Assembly (NCBI GenBank): GCA_910587305.1
Contig: CAJUKV010000008.1
Span: 1 to 64,000 of the forward strand
Reading direction: 5' to 3'
From: an uncultured Lachnospiraceae bacterium
GTDB lineage: Bacteria > Bacillota > Clostridia > Lachnospirales > Lachnospiraceae
DNA: 64,000 bases
A model generated the notes under the pieces. It had not been told where the DNA came from. It was given only the letters and a program-made list of their open reading frames with translations, and searched no databases. Position numbers and translations under genes: made by a program. Below are positions 42,847 through 51,568 of this stretch, one piece after another (position 1 is the first letter of the stretch; each line of letters starts with the position of its first letter).

Positions 42847-43188
42847 CTAAAGCTCCTCTAAAATTTGATGGGATAAAAGCCTGACCTCCTGCAAGAGTTC
42901 CTCTCCGGTAACATTCGGGTCATTGCTTAATTCCTGTAGTCTGCTTACATTTTCTTTCACATGCATAAAACGTTCAACCAAATGCAGCTTATCCTCATAT
43001 CCCTGTAAGATATGATTGCAACGCCTTACCAAGTCGTGCACTCCTTGCCGGGAAATGCCGTTTTCCCGGGCAATTTCCGTCAGGGAAAAATCATTGTATA
43101 CGACGTCCTCATATATCTTTTTCTGGTGTTCCGTAAGCAGTTCCCCATAAAAATCATATAAAAGGCCCTGCTCCACTATCTTCTCCAT
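42847..43188 (-). CDS. ylxM: YlxM, SRP-associated helix-turn-helix protein
   Basis: About 113 aa, UPF0122. LYDFYGELLTEHQKKIYEDVV and SLTEIAREN-GISRQGVHDLVRR show a sigma region-4-like helix-turn-helix. In streptococci and bacilli it interacts with the SRP. ATG 43188 has GAGG 6 nt upstream. It precedes ffh with the usual close spacing. Confidence 0.95.
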   Translation of the reverse strand: MEKIVEQGLLYDFYGELLTEHQKKIYEDVVYNDFSLTEIARENGISRQGVHDLVRRCNHILQGYEDKLHLVERFMHVKENVSRLQELSNDPNVTGEELLQEVRLLSHQILEEL

Positions 43189-43306
43189 CTTAATCCTCAT
43201 GTCTCCAATAGTTTGCTACCTGGGATACTATACTACAAACGGAAAAGATTGTCAAGGAATTTTGCTTGACAATCTTTTTTTACTTTCACGTATTGGTTAT
43301 GAGTCC

Positions 43307-43445
43307 GCTTCTCCGCAAATAGAAATTCAGTCGTCACCGCGCTTTCGCTCTATAAAAACGCAGCAGACGCTAAGCTCAAAAAAACTTCGCTAAGCGCTGG
43401 CGTTTTTATAAGGGTTACTCCTTGAATTTCTATTTGCGGAGAAGC
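43307..43445. repeat. Structured repeat R1, copy C (inverted)
   Basis: 139 bp with a perfect 23-bp inverted terminal repeat. It is in the opposite orientation to copies A and B. One terminal-stem position differs from copy B on both arms (G-C to A-T), and the central hairpin has AAG/CTT where B has AGG/CCT. It lies between ylxM and the 147-aa gene. Confidence 0.85.
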
Positions 43446-43477
43446 TATGTTTATGGCCAGCCTGTAAAAAGGTTCGA

Positions 43478-43921
43478 TTAAATGTTAAACGACATGATAC
43501 CGAACTTCGACAGAATAATCTCCCTGACCAGCATCCCGGCCGCTTTTTTCTTTGCAAGGTTCATTTGCGCAAGTTCCTGTAATGTGAGAATCTTTTCCTT
43601 ATATTGAAGTTTGCCTCCGCCAAATAGCCCCTTTTTCTCCACCTGAATCTGTACTTTAATCCGGGCTTTTAGCTGGCCGAAAACTTCGTAGAGAAAGGTG
43701 TTTTCTTCCATATAATAGAACTGGCTCTCAAGGGTTGTGTCAGGGGAAGCTTCCTTCAGGATATATTGGCTGACAATGGCCCGCAGTTTAAAAGGGACCA
43801 TCTCGTGTGTAAGTAATTCTTCATAGGAAAAGCCGGCTCCTAAATAAAGGTTTCCCACATCCTGCATCACATATTTAAAATCTTCATATTGCGTTACATT
43901 TCCGCTTAATTTCATACTCAT
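43478..43921 (-). CDS. Conserved hypothetical protein coupled to the sigma-like gene
   Basis: 147 aa, no recognised family. Mixed alpha/beta composition, a Tyr/Glu-rich first half (YEDFKYVMQDVGNLYLGAG) and a basic beta segment (KARIKVQIQVEKKGLFGGG). No membrane segments and no catalytic motif are seen. Its start codon overlaps the stop of the sigma-like gene as TAATG, so the two are translationally coupled and probably act together. R1 copy C lies after it. Confidence 0.75.
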   Translation of the reverse strand: MSMKLSGNVTQYEDFKYVMQDVGNLYLGAGFSYEELLTHEMVPFKLRAIVSQYILKEASPDTTLESQFYYMEENTFLYEVFGQLKARIKVQIQVEKKGLFGGGKLQYKEKILTLQELAQMNLAKKKAAGMLVREIILSKFGIMSFNI

Positions 43922-44658
43922 TATTCCAAATCTTCTATTCCAAATCCGCTCATACGCATAGCGTCTTTTATGGTTTTTACTGACATGCCGCTCTCCGCTG
44001 CCAATTCTTCCGCCGTGACCTTCCGGTTTAGCTCTTCCGCTAACTCTTTGGCTTTTTTCGCCACCTTGTTTACCTGGGCAAGCGCCTTTTTATCCTTTTC
44101 CTGCTCCTTAACGTTCTCCTCAATGCAGGTTTCCATGGCGTCCATGACCATTTTCATCAGCATTCCTTCCGCTTCCCGAGCATGCTCTAAGCATCCTAAC
44201 ATGGTAACACCCATGGAAAGGGCCACATTTCCCTCTCCGATCAAATCTTCTAAAAAAACGCCCTGGCCTGCGTAAAGCCTCGAAATTTCCACCACCTGCG
44301 GAAGATACAGATGAATCAAGCGACTTTGTGCTTCCTTTTCCCCAGCCATAGCGGAAAGGATAACGGCTTCCCTCTCCCCGTCGCTGACCTTCTCAAGGGA
44401 GGCAAGCTCCTTTTTATATTCCTCAAGATAATCTATTTCATCTTCGGACAAATACTCGTCCAAATCGACTGGTTCGCCGATGCCTACCTTGTGCTTTTTC
44501 AAATAGTCGTAGACCAGCGCAAGCTGCTCCTTGGACAGTTTAAGTTTGGCAAAAGCTTCCTCCACCTGCTCCGTAGAAACACAGTTTCCCTGCTCCTTTG
44601 CCAGAGCACGCACTTCTTTTAATGTACGCGCAAACAGAATCTCCTGACTTTCTCCCAT
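43921..44658 (-). CDS. Degenerate sigma-70-like protein lacking region 4
   Basis: 245 aa. Residues 20-60 resemble sigma region 1.1 (EQVEEAFAKLKLSKEQ); 95-150 resemble regions 1.2-2.2 (LYLPQVVEIS; LEDLIGEGNVALSMG), the core-polymerase-binding part; 192-236 resemble region 3 (AKELAEELNRKVTAEELA; SGMSVKTIKDAMR). The stretch that should be regions 2.3-2.4 is acidic and lacks the aromatic DNA-melting residues, and region 4 is absent. It may bind RNA polymerase without reading promoters, as an anti-sigma-like or adaptor protein. ATG 44658 is chosen by N-terminal fit; SD is weak. Confidence 0.7.
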   Translation of the reverse strand: MGESQEILFARTLKEVRALAKEQGNCVSTEQVEEAFAKLKLSKEQLALVYDYLKKHKVGIGEPVDLDEYLSEDEIDYLEEYKKELASLEKVSDGEREAVILSAMAGEKEAQSRLIHLYLPQVVEISRLYAGQGVFLEDLIGEGNVALSMGVTMLGCLEHAREAEGMLMKMVMDAMETCIEENVKEQEKDKKALAQVNKVAKKAKELAEELNRKVTAEELAAESGMSVKTIKDAMRMSGFGIEDLE

Positions 44659-44714
44659 TTCATAACCATGCCTTTCCCTTTGCCCTGACGGCGTCATTTA
44701 TGCCCTTTTTAGTT

Positions 44715-45572
44715 TTATTGAACATGCGTGTGCGTAAAAATATGTTCCTCGCAATACTCATAATTTCCATTACATTTTGAGCAGAACCTGAACTGCAGCT
44801 CCGGGTTCGTCTCCTCGGTTCTTCCACAGATTGCGCATTTATGTCTTGTAACTTTCGTGGATTTTTTTACTTCCCGCTTAAATTCCTGTCTGCGCTTTGC
44901 CTGTCTGGGCGTCATGTGCACCTTCCCCCTGCCTGTAACAAAAAATACGATAAAATTCATAAGGGAAGCAGCAATTACGAATTTATCGGCAACCGAACCC
45001 AGGAAAAATTGATAAATCAGCAGCGCGCCATATATAATACCCAAAATTTTAATTCTGATCGGTATCATAAAAAACAGCATCACCTGCATATTCGGATAAG
45101 TGGATGCAAAAGCAAGAAAAATAGACATATTTACATAATAAGTACTGAATCTGGGCGCCAGAATATAAGAATCCCCGTACATCCCCCAAAGAGCAATCCC
45201 TTCCGCTCCACCAACCAGCACAGTATATCCGAACAGCAAAAAAGCGCCTAATATGGTAAACAGCATCCCGGAAAAAATATAGACATTGTACCGGTATGCT
45301 CCCCAGGTTCTTTCCAGTGTTGTCCCCAGCGAATAATAAAAGTAAAGCATCAGAAGCGTAAAAAATCCAAAATCCGAAGGCGGAATCAAAAGCCAGCTGA
45401 CAAGCCGCCATATCTGTCCATGAAAAATAATTTCATAAGGATTTAGATAAAAATAAGAAAGCATTGGAGGATAAACCCATTTCAGTATATATCCAATTCC
45501 ATAACACATGATCAGTACCATAGATAAATTCTGAATTGCATATTTCCCAAATCTTTTTTCAAAGTTGCTCAT
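44715..45572 (-). CDS. Rhomboid-like membrane protein with C-terminal zinc ribbon
   Basis: About 285 aa. Six membrane segments in a rhomboid/Derlin-like arrangement (NPYEIIFHGQIWRLVSWLL early on), but I cannot find the GxSG catalytic serine motif, so it is probably a non-protease. A basic linker (PRQAKRRQEFKREVKK) leads to a C-terminal zinc ribbon CAICG...CSKC...YCEEH. ATG 45572 has GGAGG 7 nt upstream. Its 5' region contains R3. Function unknown. Confidence 0.75.
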   Translation of the reverse strand: MSNFEKRFGKYAIQNLSMVLIMCYGIGYILKWVYPPMLSYFYLNPYEIIFHGQIWRLVSWLLIPPSDFGFFTLLMLYFYYSLGTTLERTWGAYRYNVYIFSGMLFTILGAFLLFGYTVLVGGAEGIALWGMYGDSYILAPRFSTYYVNMSIFLAFASTYPNMQVMLFFMIPIRIKILGIIYGALLIYQFFLGSVADKFVIAASLMNFIVFFVTGRGKVHMTPRQAKRRQEFKREVKKSTKVTRHKCAICGRTEETNPELQFRFCSKCNGNYEYCEEHIFTHTHVQ

Positions 45573-45586
45573 AATTATACCTCCAT

Positions 45587-45675
45587 GCATACAATAGGCA
45601 AAGCCTATCAAATATCGCAAACTGTACTTGCGATACTGCCGCCAATCAGGAGTTTGGAAGTTTGCTCCCAAACTT
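45587..45675 (-). repeat. Structured repeat R3, copy upstream of rhomboid-like gene
   Basis: Three hairpins: ATAGGC-AAA-GCCTAT, TATCGCAA/TTGCGATA, and AGTTTGG/CCAAACT. It ends with GCATAC and the next bases on the minus strand are the GGAGG SD. Confidence 0.75.
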
Positions 45676-45737
45676 ATTGCCGCACCAATCATTCACATCT
45701 GCGGGGTTTTATCATTAACTAACCAGGAACTTCATAT

Positions 45738-45766
45738 ATTCTATCATCCCCCAATCTAATTGTAAA
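45738..45766 (-). promoter_or_regulatory. Probable promoter of rhomboid-like gene
   Basis: Minus strand: TTTACA (45766-45761), 17-bp spacer, TAGAAT (45743-45738). It would produce a leader of about 160 nt containing R3. Confidence 0.5.
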
Positions 45767-45838
45767 TAAAGTTATGGAGAAAGCCGGTTAATTTAAGAAA
45801 TTGGAAATTTTTCTTAACAAAATGTTTATTCTCTTTCG

Positions 45839-45867
45839 TTGCAATTTGAAAATCCTTGTCGTATAAT
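45839..45867 (+). promoter_or_regulatory. Sigma-A promoter of the activase gene
   Basis: TTGCAA (45839-45844), exactly 17 bp, TATAAT (45862-45867). Leader about 100 nt, with a GGCAGCC/GGCTGCC stem before the SD (AAAGGTGG). Confidence 0.7.
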
Positions 45868-45970
45868 TACTACGCATGTCGAAATTGACATTCCACGGCA
45901 GCCTCATACAAAATAGTGAGAAAATGAATCCGGCTGCCCGGAGTATTTTATAAAAGAAAGGTGGCAGCTT

Positions 45971-48900
45971 ATGGACAATCAAAACTATACGCTAGGCATT
46001 GACATTGGTTCCACTACTGTCAAAATCGCCATTTTAGATGATGCTCATACGATTTTATTTTCCGATTATAAAAGACATTTTGCAAATATCAGGGAAACGC
46101 TTTTTGATTTATTACAACAGGCATACAAACAGCTTGGAAACATCCGCCTCCATCCTATGATTACCGGTTCCGGCGGGCTTACTTTAGCCAATCATTTACA
46201 GGTGCCCTTTGTGCAGGAAGTCATAGCGGTGGCCACGGCTTTAAAGGAAATTGCCCCCAAAACGGATGTGGCCATTGAGCTTGGCGGTGAGGACGCCAAA
46301 ATCATTTATTTTGAGGGCGGCAATGTGGAACAGCGTATGAACGGTATCTGCGCCGGCGGAACAGGTTCGTTTATCGACCAAATGGCCTCGCTTTTACAGA
46401 CGGACGCTTCCGGCCTGAACGAATACGCAAAAGACTATCATTTACTCTACACCATTGCCGCAAGGTGCGGCGTGTTTGCCAAATCGGACATTCAGCCCCT
46501 TATCAATGACGGGGCTGCAAAGGAGGATTTGTCCGCATCTATTTTTCAGGCCGTGGTCAACCAGACCATCAGCGGACTTGCCTGCGGTAAACCTATCAGA
46601 GGACATGTTGCCTTTTTAGGCGGTCCCTTACATTTTCTTTCCGAGTTGAAGGCCGCTTTCATCCGCACTTTAAAGTTGGATGAAGAACATATTATAGAAA
46701 CGCAGCACTCTCATCTTTTTGCCGCCATAGGCTCGGCCATGAACGCCAAAAAAGAGGTTTCCTTTACAATGGAAGAAATGACAGGAAAGCTCTCCGGCGA
46801 CATCAAAATGGAATTTGAAGTGGAGCGTATGGAACCCCTTTTCTCTTCCTCCGAAGAGTACGAGCGGTTCCGCGCGCGCCATGGAAAACATCATGTCAGG
46901 ACCGCTCCTCTTGCCTCCTATCAGGGGAACTGCTTTTTAGGCATTGACGCAGGAAGCACCACCACCAAGATCGCCCTGGTGGGCGAGGATGGCTCGCTTT
47001 TATATTCTTTTTACAGCAGCAACGACGGAAGCCCGTTAAAAACGGCAATCCGCTCCATCAAGGAAATTTATTCGCTTCTTCCCAAGGGAGTGTCCATTGT
47101 GCGCTCCTGCTCGACAGGATACGGGGAAGCGCTGATGAAGGCCGCATTTCTTTTGGACGACGGGGAAGTGGAAACCGTGGCCCACTATTATGCCGCCGCT
47201 TTCTTTGACCCTGCTGTGGACTGTATTTTGGACATCGGCGGTCAGGATATGAAATGCATTAAAATCAAAAACCAGGCCGTGGACAGCGTTCAGCTCAATG
47301 AAGCCTGCTCCTCCGGCTGCGGCTCTTTTATTGAAACTTTTGCCAAATCCTTAAACTATTCGGTAGAAGATTTTGCGCAGGCCGCGCTTTTTGCCGAGCA
47401 TCCAATCGATCTTGGTACCAGATGTACCGTTTTTATGAATTCCAAGGTAAAACAGGCGCAGAAGGAAGGAGCCTCTGTTCCCGATATTTCCGCCGGTCTT
47501 GCCTATTCCGTCATTAAAAATGCGCTGTTTAAGGTCATTAAGGTTTCCGACGCCTCCGCCCTTGGCAAAAATATTGTGGTTCAGGGCGGCACTTTTTACA
47601 ATGACGCGGTTCTCAGAAGCTTTGAAAAAATCGCGGACTGCGAGGCCATACGTCCCGACATTGCGGGAATCATGGGAGCCTTTGGCGCGGCCCTCATTGC
47701 CAGGGAGCGCTATAGCGAAGGTTATCGGACCACCATGCTCTCCTCCCCCAAAATTAACGCCCTGCAGTTTGAAACCAGTATGGCGAAATGCAAAGGCTGC
47801 ACCAACAGCTGCCGCCTTACCATCAACAAATTTACGGGAGGAAGACAATACGTTTCAGGAAACCGCTGTGAGCGCGGGCTTGGAAAGCAGAAAAGCCAAA
47901 ACAGTGCGCCTAATCTTTTTGCCTATAAGCTGAAACGCATTTTCGGTTATGAGCCGCTTTCGGCCGACCAGGCAAAGAGAGGAACCGTAGGGATTCCCCG
48001 TGTGCTCAATATGTACGAAAATTATCCGTTCTGGTTTACCTTTTTTACCAAGTTGGGGTATCAGGTCGTGTTATCGCCTCTCTCCAACCGGAAGATTTAC
48101 GAGCTTGGAATCGAGTCCATTCCCAGCGAATCGGAATGCTATCCCGCCAAGTTGGCCCACGGCCATGTGAGCTGGCTGATTCATCAAAAGGTGGATTTCA
48201 TTTTTTATCCCGCCCTTTTTTACGAGCGGAACGAATTTGAGGAGGCAAATAATCACTATAACTGTCCTATTGTGACCTCTTATTCGGAAAACATTAAAAA
48301 TAATGTGGAGGAAATTGGCAGGGGCGAAGTCCTTCTGCGCAATCCCTTCATGTCATTTCGGGATCTGAAAACCGTCTCGGAGGCTCTCGCCCATGAATTT
48401 AAAGAGATCCCCCTTTCGGAAGTTATGGAAGCCGCCCGTCTTGGCTGGGAGGAACTTGCAAACGCCAGAAACGATATCAAGGCAAAAGGGGAGGAAGTGC
48501 TTTCTTACCTGAAAGAGACAGGGAAACGCGGTATTGTATTAGCCGGCCGCCCTTATCACATAGACCCGGAGATCAACCATGGTATTCCCGAGCTGATTAC
48601 CTCCTACGATATCGCGGTTCTCACGGAGGATTCCATTTCCCACCTTGCCGCCCCGGAACGCCCCTTGATTGTCTCCGACCAGTGGATGTATCATTCAAGG
48701 CTTTATGCGGCGGCAAGCTACGTAAAAACCGTTGACAATTTAGAGCTCATTCAGCTTAACTCCTTTGGATGCGGTTTAGACGCCGTCACAACGGATCAGG
48801 TAAACGACATTTTAACCGGTTCCGACAAAATATATACCTGCCTGAAAATTGACGAGGTGAACAATTTAGGCGCGGCCAAAATCAGAATCCGTTCCCTGCT

Positions 48901-50227
48901 CTCGGCTATCAGAGTCAGGGAAAAACAAAATAAACAGCGCAATGTCCATTCCTCCGCCATCAGGAAGGTGCCGTTTACGGAGGAAATGCGTCAGAATTAC
49001 ACCATTTTGTGTCCGCAAATGTCGCCCCTGCACTTTGATATACTGGAGGCTGCTTTTAACGCCTGCGGCTACCATTTCGAGGTACTGCCCAATGATAACC
49101 GCCACGCCGTGGATGTGGGGCTTAAATTTGTAAACAACGACGCGTGCTATCCTTCCCTTATGGTAGTTGGTCAGATTATGGATGCCCTTCTTTCCGGAAA
49201 ATATGATTTAAACAAAGTGGCCGTTATTATGACCCAGACCGGAGGCGGATGCCGCGCCACCAATTACATCGGCTTCATCCGCCGGGCTTTGGAAAAGGCG
49301 GGAATGCCTCAGGTGCCTGTTATTTCCTTGAATATGGCCGGCATTGAATCCAATCCCGGATTCCATTTAAATCTTGAAATGCTGATGCGTGCGGCGTACG
49401 GCGCAGTATTTGGAGATATTTTCATGCGCTGCATCTACCGAATGAGACCCTATGAAAGGGAAAAGGGAAGCGTGGAGGCCCTTCATCAAAAGTGGCTGAA
49501 AAAATGCCAGGATTTTGTGTCCGCCAAGCATATGAGTTTCTTTACCTTCCAAAAAATGTGCCGTCAGATCGTAAAGGAGTTTGACGAAATCCCCGTGACG
49601 GAGGCCGTAAAGCCCAGAGTCGGCATTGTAGGCGAAATTCTGGTGAAATTCGCCCCTGCCGCCAACAATCATCTGGTGGACTTATTAGAGTCCGAGGGTG
49701 CCGAGGCTGTGGTCCCCGACCTTTTGGATTTCATGCTTTACTGTTTCTACAACCAGATATACAAAGCAGATGCACTTGGCACCAGCAAAAAAGCCGCGTT
49801 GATCTCGAGGCTTGGCATTCACGCGCTGGAATTTTTAAGGGGAAGCGCCGCCAAAGCGTTTGCAAAGAGCAGGCACTTTACGCCTCCAACCAGCATCTAC
49901 AAAACCGTAGAGTATGCCAAACCTATTGTTTCCATTGGTAACCAGACCGGGGAAGGATGGTTTTTAACCGGGGAAATGGTAGAGCTTATTCAGGAAGGCG
50001 TCAACAACATTGTCTGCACCCAGCCTTTTGCCTGCCTTCCCAACCATGTTGTCGGGAAAGGCGTTATCAAAGAGCTGCGCAGACTCTATCCTTTGAGCAA
50101 CATTGTTGCCATTGATTACGATCCGGGCGCCAGCGAAGTAAACCAGCTGAACCGAATCAAGCTCATGCTCTCCACCGCACAAAAGAATTTAAAGGAGCAG
50201 ACAAAGGACACACAGAAAACCGCCTGA
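45971..50227 (+). CDS. Giant acyl-CoA dehydratase activase-related protein
   Basis: 1418 aa. Two BadF/BadG-type ATPase domains in tandem: TLGIDIGSTTVKIAILD (about 8) and FLGIDAGSTTTKIALV (about 322). A Cys cluster CKGCTNSCR (about 605) may hold an iron-sulfur centre. A DUF2229 region follows (about 680-870, with RPYHIDPEINHG), then a domain like the HgdB/HgdC dehydratase subunits (about 1010 on, TQTGGGCRATNY). Related proteins use ATP to drive electrons into 2-hydroxyacyl-CoA dehydratases; here the donor and target seem fused. AAAGGTGG lies before ATG 45971. Confidence 0.88.
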   Translation: MDNQNYTLGIDIGSTTVKIAILDDAHTILFSDYKRHFANIRETLFDLLQQAYKQLGNIRLHPMITGSGGLTLANHLQVPFVQEVIAVATALKEIAPKTDVAIELGGEDAKIIYFEGGNVEQRMNGICAGGTGSFIDQMASLLQTDASGLNEYAKDYHLLYTIAARCGVFAKSDIQPLINDGAAKEDLSASIFQAVVNQTISGLACGKPIRGHVAFLGGPLHFLSELKAAFIRTLKLDEEHIIETQHSHLFAAIGSAMNAKKEVSFTMEEMTGKLSGDIKMEFEVERMEPLFSSSEEYERFRARHGKHHVRTAPLASYQGNCFLGIDAGSTTTKIALVGEDGSLLYSFYSSNDGSPLKTAIRSIKEIYSLLPKGVSIVRSCSTGYGEALMKAAFLLDDGEVETVAHYYAAAFFDPAVDCILDIGGQDMKCIKIKNQAVDSVQLNEACSSGCGSFIETFAKSLNYSVEDFAQAALFAEHPIDLGTRCTVFMNSKVKQAQKEGASVPDISAGLAYSVIKNALFKVIKVSDASALGKNIVVQGGTFYNDAVLRSFEKIADCEAIRPDIAGIMGAFGAALIARERYSEGYRTTMLSSPKINALQFETSMAKCKGCTNSCRLTINKFTGGRQYVSGNRCERGLGKQKSQNSAPNLFAYKLKRIFGYEPLSADQAKRGTVGIPRVLNMYENYPFWFTFFTKLGYQVVLSPLSNRKIYELGIESIPSESECYPAKLAHGHVSWLIHQKVDFIFYPALFYERNEFEEANNHYNCPIVTSYSENIKNNVEEIGRGEVLLRNPFMSFRDLKTVSEALAHEFKEIPLSEVMEAARLGWEELANARNDIKAKGEEVLSYLKETGKRGIVLAGRPYHIDPEINHGIPELITSYDIAVLTEDSISHLAAPERPLIVSDQWMYHSRLYAAASYVKTVDNLELIQLNSFGCGLDAVTTDQVNDILTGSDKIYTCLKIDEVNNLGAAKIRIRSLLSAIRVREKQNKQRNVHSSAIRKVPFTEEMRQNYTILCPQMSPLHFDILEAAFNACGYHFEVLPNDNRHAVDVGLKFVNNDACYPSLMVVGQIMDALLSGKYDLNKVAVIMTQTGGGCRATNYIGFIRRALEKAGMPQVPVISLNMAGIESNPGFHLNLEMLMRAAYGAVFGDIFMRCIYRMRPYEREKGSVEALHQKWLKKCQDFVSAKHMSFFTFQKMCRQIVKEFDEIPVTEAVKPRVGIVGEILVKFAPAANNHLVDLLESEGAEAVVPDLLDFMLYCFYNQIYKADALGTSKKAALISRLGIHALEFLRGSAAKAFAKSRHFTPPTSIYKTVEYAKPIVSIGNQTGEGWFLTGEMVELIQEGVNNIVCTQPFACLPNHVVGKGVIKELRRLYPLSNIVAIDYDPGASEVNQLNRIKLMLSTAQKNLKEQTKDTQKTA

Positions 50228-50335
50228 TACGGTGGCTGAAAATCATCAGAAATTTTGCTTCCACGGAGGCAAGTTTCAGCCTGATTTTAAACAGTTTACC
50301 CGGCCTGTCAGTATCAGCAGCATGGAGAATAAATT

Positions 50336-51475
50336 ATGATCAAACAGGAAATCAATGAGATTAAAAGATTATACACCCCAAGCCACTGCTCCATCACCCG
50401 CATATGCGGATGCTATGTGGATGGGGAAAAAAATAAAAAGACAGATTTTAAAGAGGCTTTCCTCTCCCTGCCGGAAGAAGAAATTTTCAAATATTTCGAG
50501 TTGCTCCGCAAAGCCCTCTCCGGTAGCCTGGGCAAAAATATGCTGAATCTGGAATTTCCTCTTTCAAGCGAGGAGCCGGGCGGTACCCAGGAATTTCTTC
50601 TGCGGCTTCGTGACAGCAAATTAAAGGACGACGCTCTCCTTGATGAATTTTACGACAAAGTGATTGCGTCTTATGAATATGTCGGCAATTACCTGATTTT
50701 ACTGATTCATGATGCCTATGACGTCCCCGGCAAAACAAACGACGGGCTTACCATGGACGACGCTTCGGATACGGTGTACGAATATATTCTCTGCTGCATT
50801 TGTCCGGTAAATCTATCTAAGCCCGGCTTAAGCTATGACGCCGAGGCAAACGAATTTCATAATCGGATTCGCGACTGGGTTGTGGAAATGCCGGAGGCCG
50901 GTTTCCTTTTCCCAAGCTTTAACGACAGATGTTCCGATATTCACAGCACCCTTTACTATACGAAAAAGCCGGAAGAACCTCATTTTGAGTTTGTAGATCA
51001 GGTTTTGGGCGCTGTCCCGCCCCTGACCGCGGGCAGCCAGAAAGAGACCTTTCAGGCCCTCATTGAAGAAACATTGGGTGAGGAAGCCGAATATGAGGTT
51101 GTAAAAAACATTCACGAAAATTTGACGGAATTGATTGAGGAACATAAAGAAATTCCGGAGCCCCTCACCTTAGACAAACGCCAGGTACGGGATTTGTTTG
51201 AGAAAAGCGGCGTGGGGGAAGAAAAGCTGTCCGGCTTTGAACGGCTTTACGATGAGGCTGCCGGAGAAAACACCTGCCTTTTGGCGGATAATGTGGCAAA
51301 TACCAGAACCTTTGAGGTGAAAACGCCGGATGTTGTGGTCAAAGTGAATCCCGGACGGGCTGATTTGGTAAATACTATGACGCTTCACGGTAAGCAGTGT
51401 CTGGTGATTGAAATCAATGAGCACGTAGAGGTAAACGGAATCCCCATCAAACGTCATGTGGAACTTTTACCGTAA
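50336..51475 (+). CDS. DUF4317 domain-containing protein
   Basis: 379 aa, single DUF4317 domain, starting MIKQEINEIKRLYTPSHCSI and containing CGCYVDGEKNKK near the N-terminus. Family function unknown; common in Clostridia. It follows the activase by about 108 nt that hold a GGCTGAAA/TTTCAGCC hairpin, and is on the same strand, so may share its transcript. It ends at a bidirectional terminator. Confidence 0.9.
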   Translation: MIKQEINEIKRLYTPSHCSITRICGCYVDGEKNKKTDFKEAFLSLPEEEIFKYFELLRKALSGSLGKNMLNLEFPLSSEEPGGTQEFLLRLRDSKLKDDALLDEFYDKVIASYEYVGNYLILLIHDAYDVPGKTNDGLTMDDASDTVYEYILCCICPVNLSKPGLSYDAEANEFHNRIRDWVVEMPEAGFLFPSFNDRCSDIHSTLYYTKKPEEPHFEFVDQVLGAVPPLTAGSQKETFQALIEETLGEEAEYEVVKNIHENLTELIEEHKEIPEPLTLDKRQVRDLFEKSGVGEEKLSGFERLYDEAAGENTCLLADNVANTRTFEVKTPDVVVKVNPGRADLVNTMTLHGKQCLVIEINEHVEVNGIPIKRHVELLP

Positions 51476-51505
51476 CGGCTCAGGCTTCGCAAATAGGCTT
51501 ATTAC

Positions 51506-51539
51506 AAAAAAGAGCTGCCCTGCAGGCAACTCTTTTTTT
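51506..51539. terminator. Bidirectional intrinsic terminator
   Basis: AAAAAAGAG, TGCC, loop, GGCA, CTCTTTTTTT; works for both the DUF4317 gene and the convergent EAL-HDOD gene. Confidence 0.75.
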
Positions 51540-51568
51540 GCAATATACCTCTAAAGCAGCGCTTTCGG

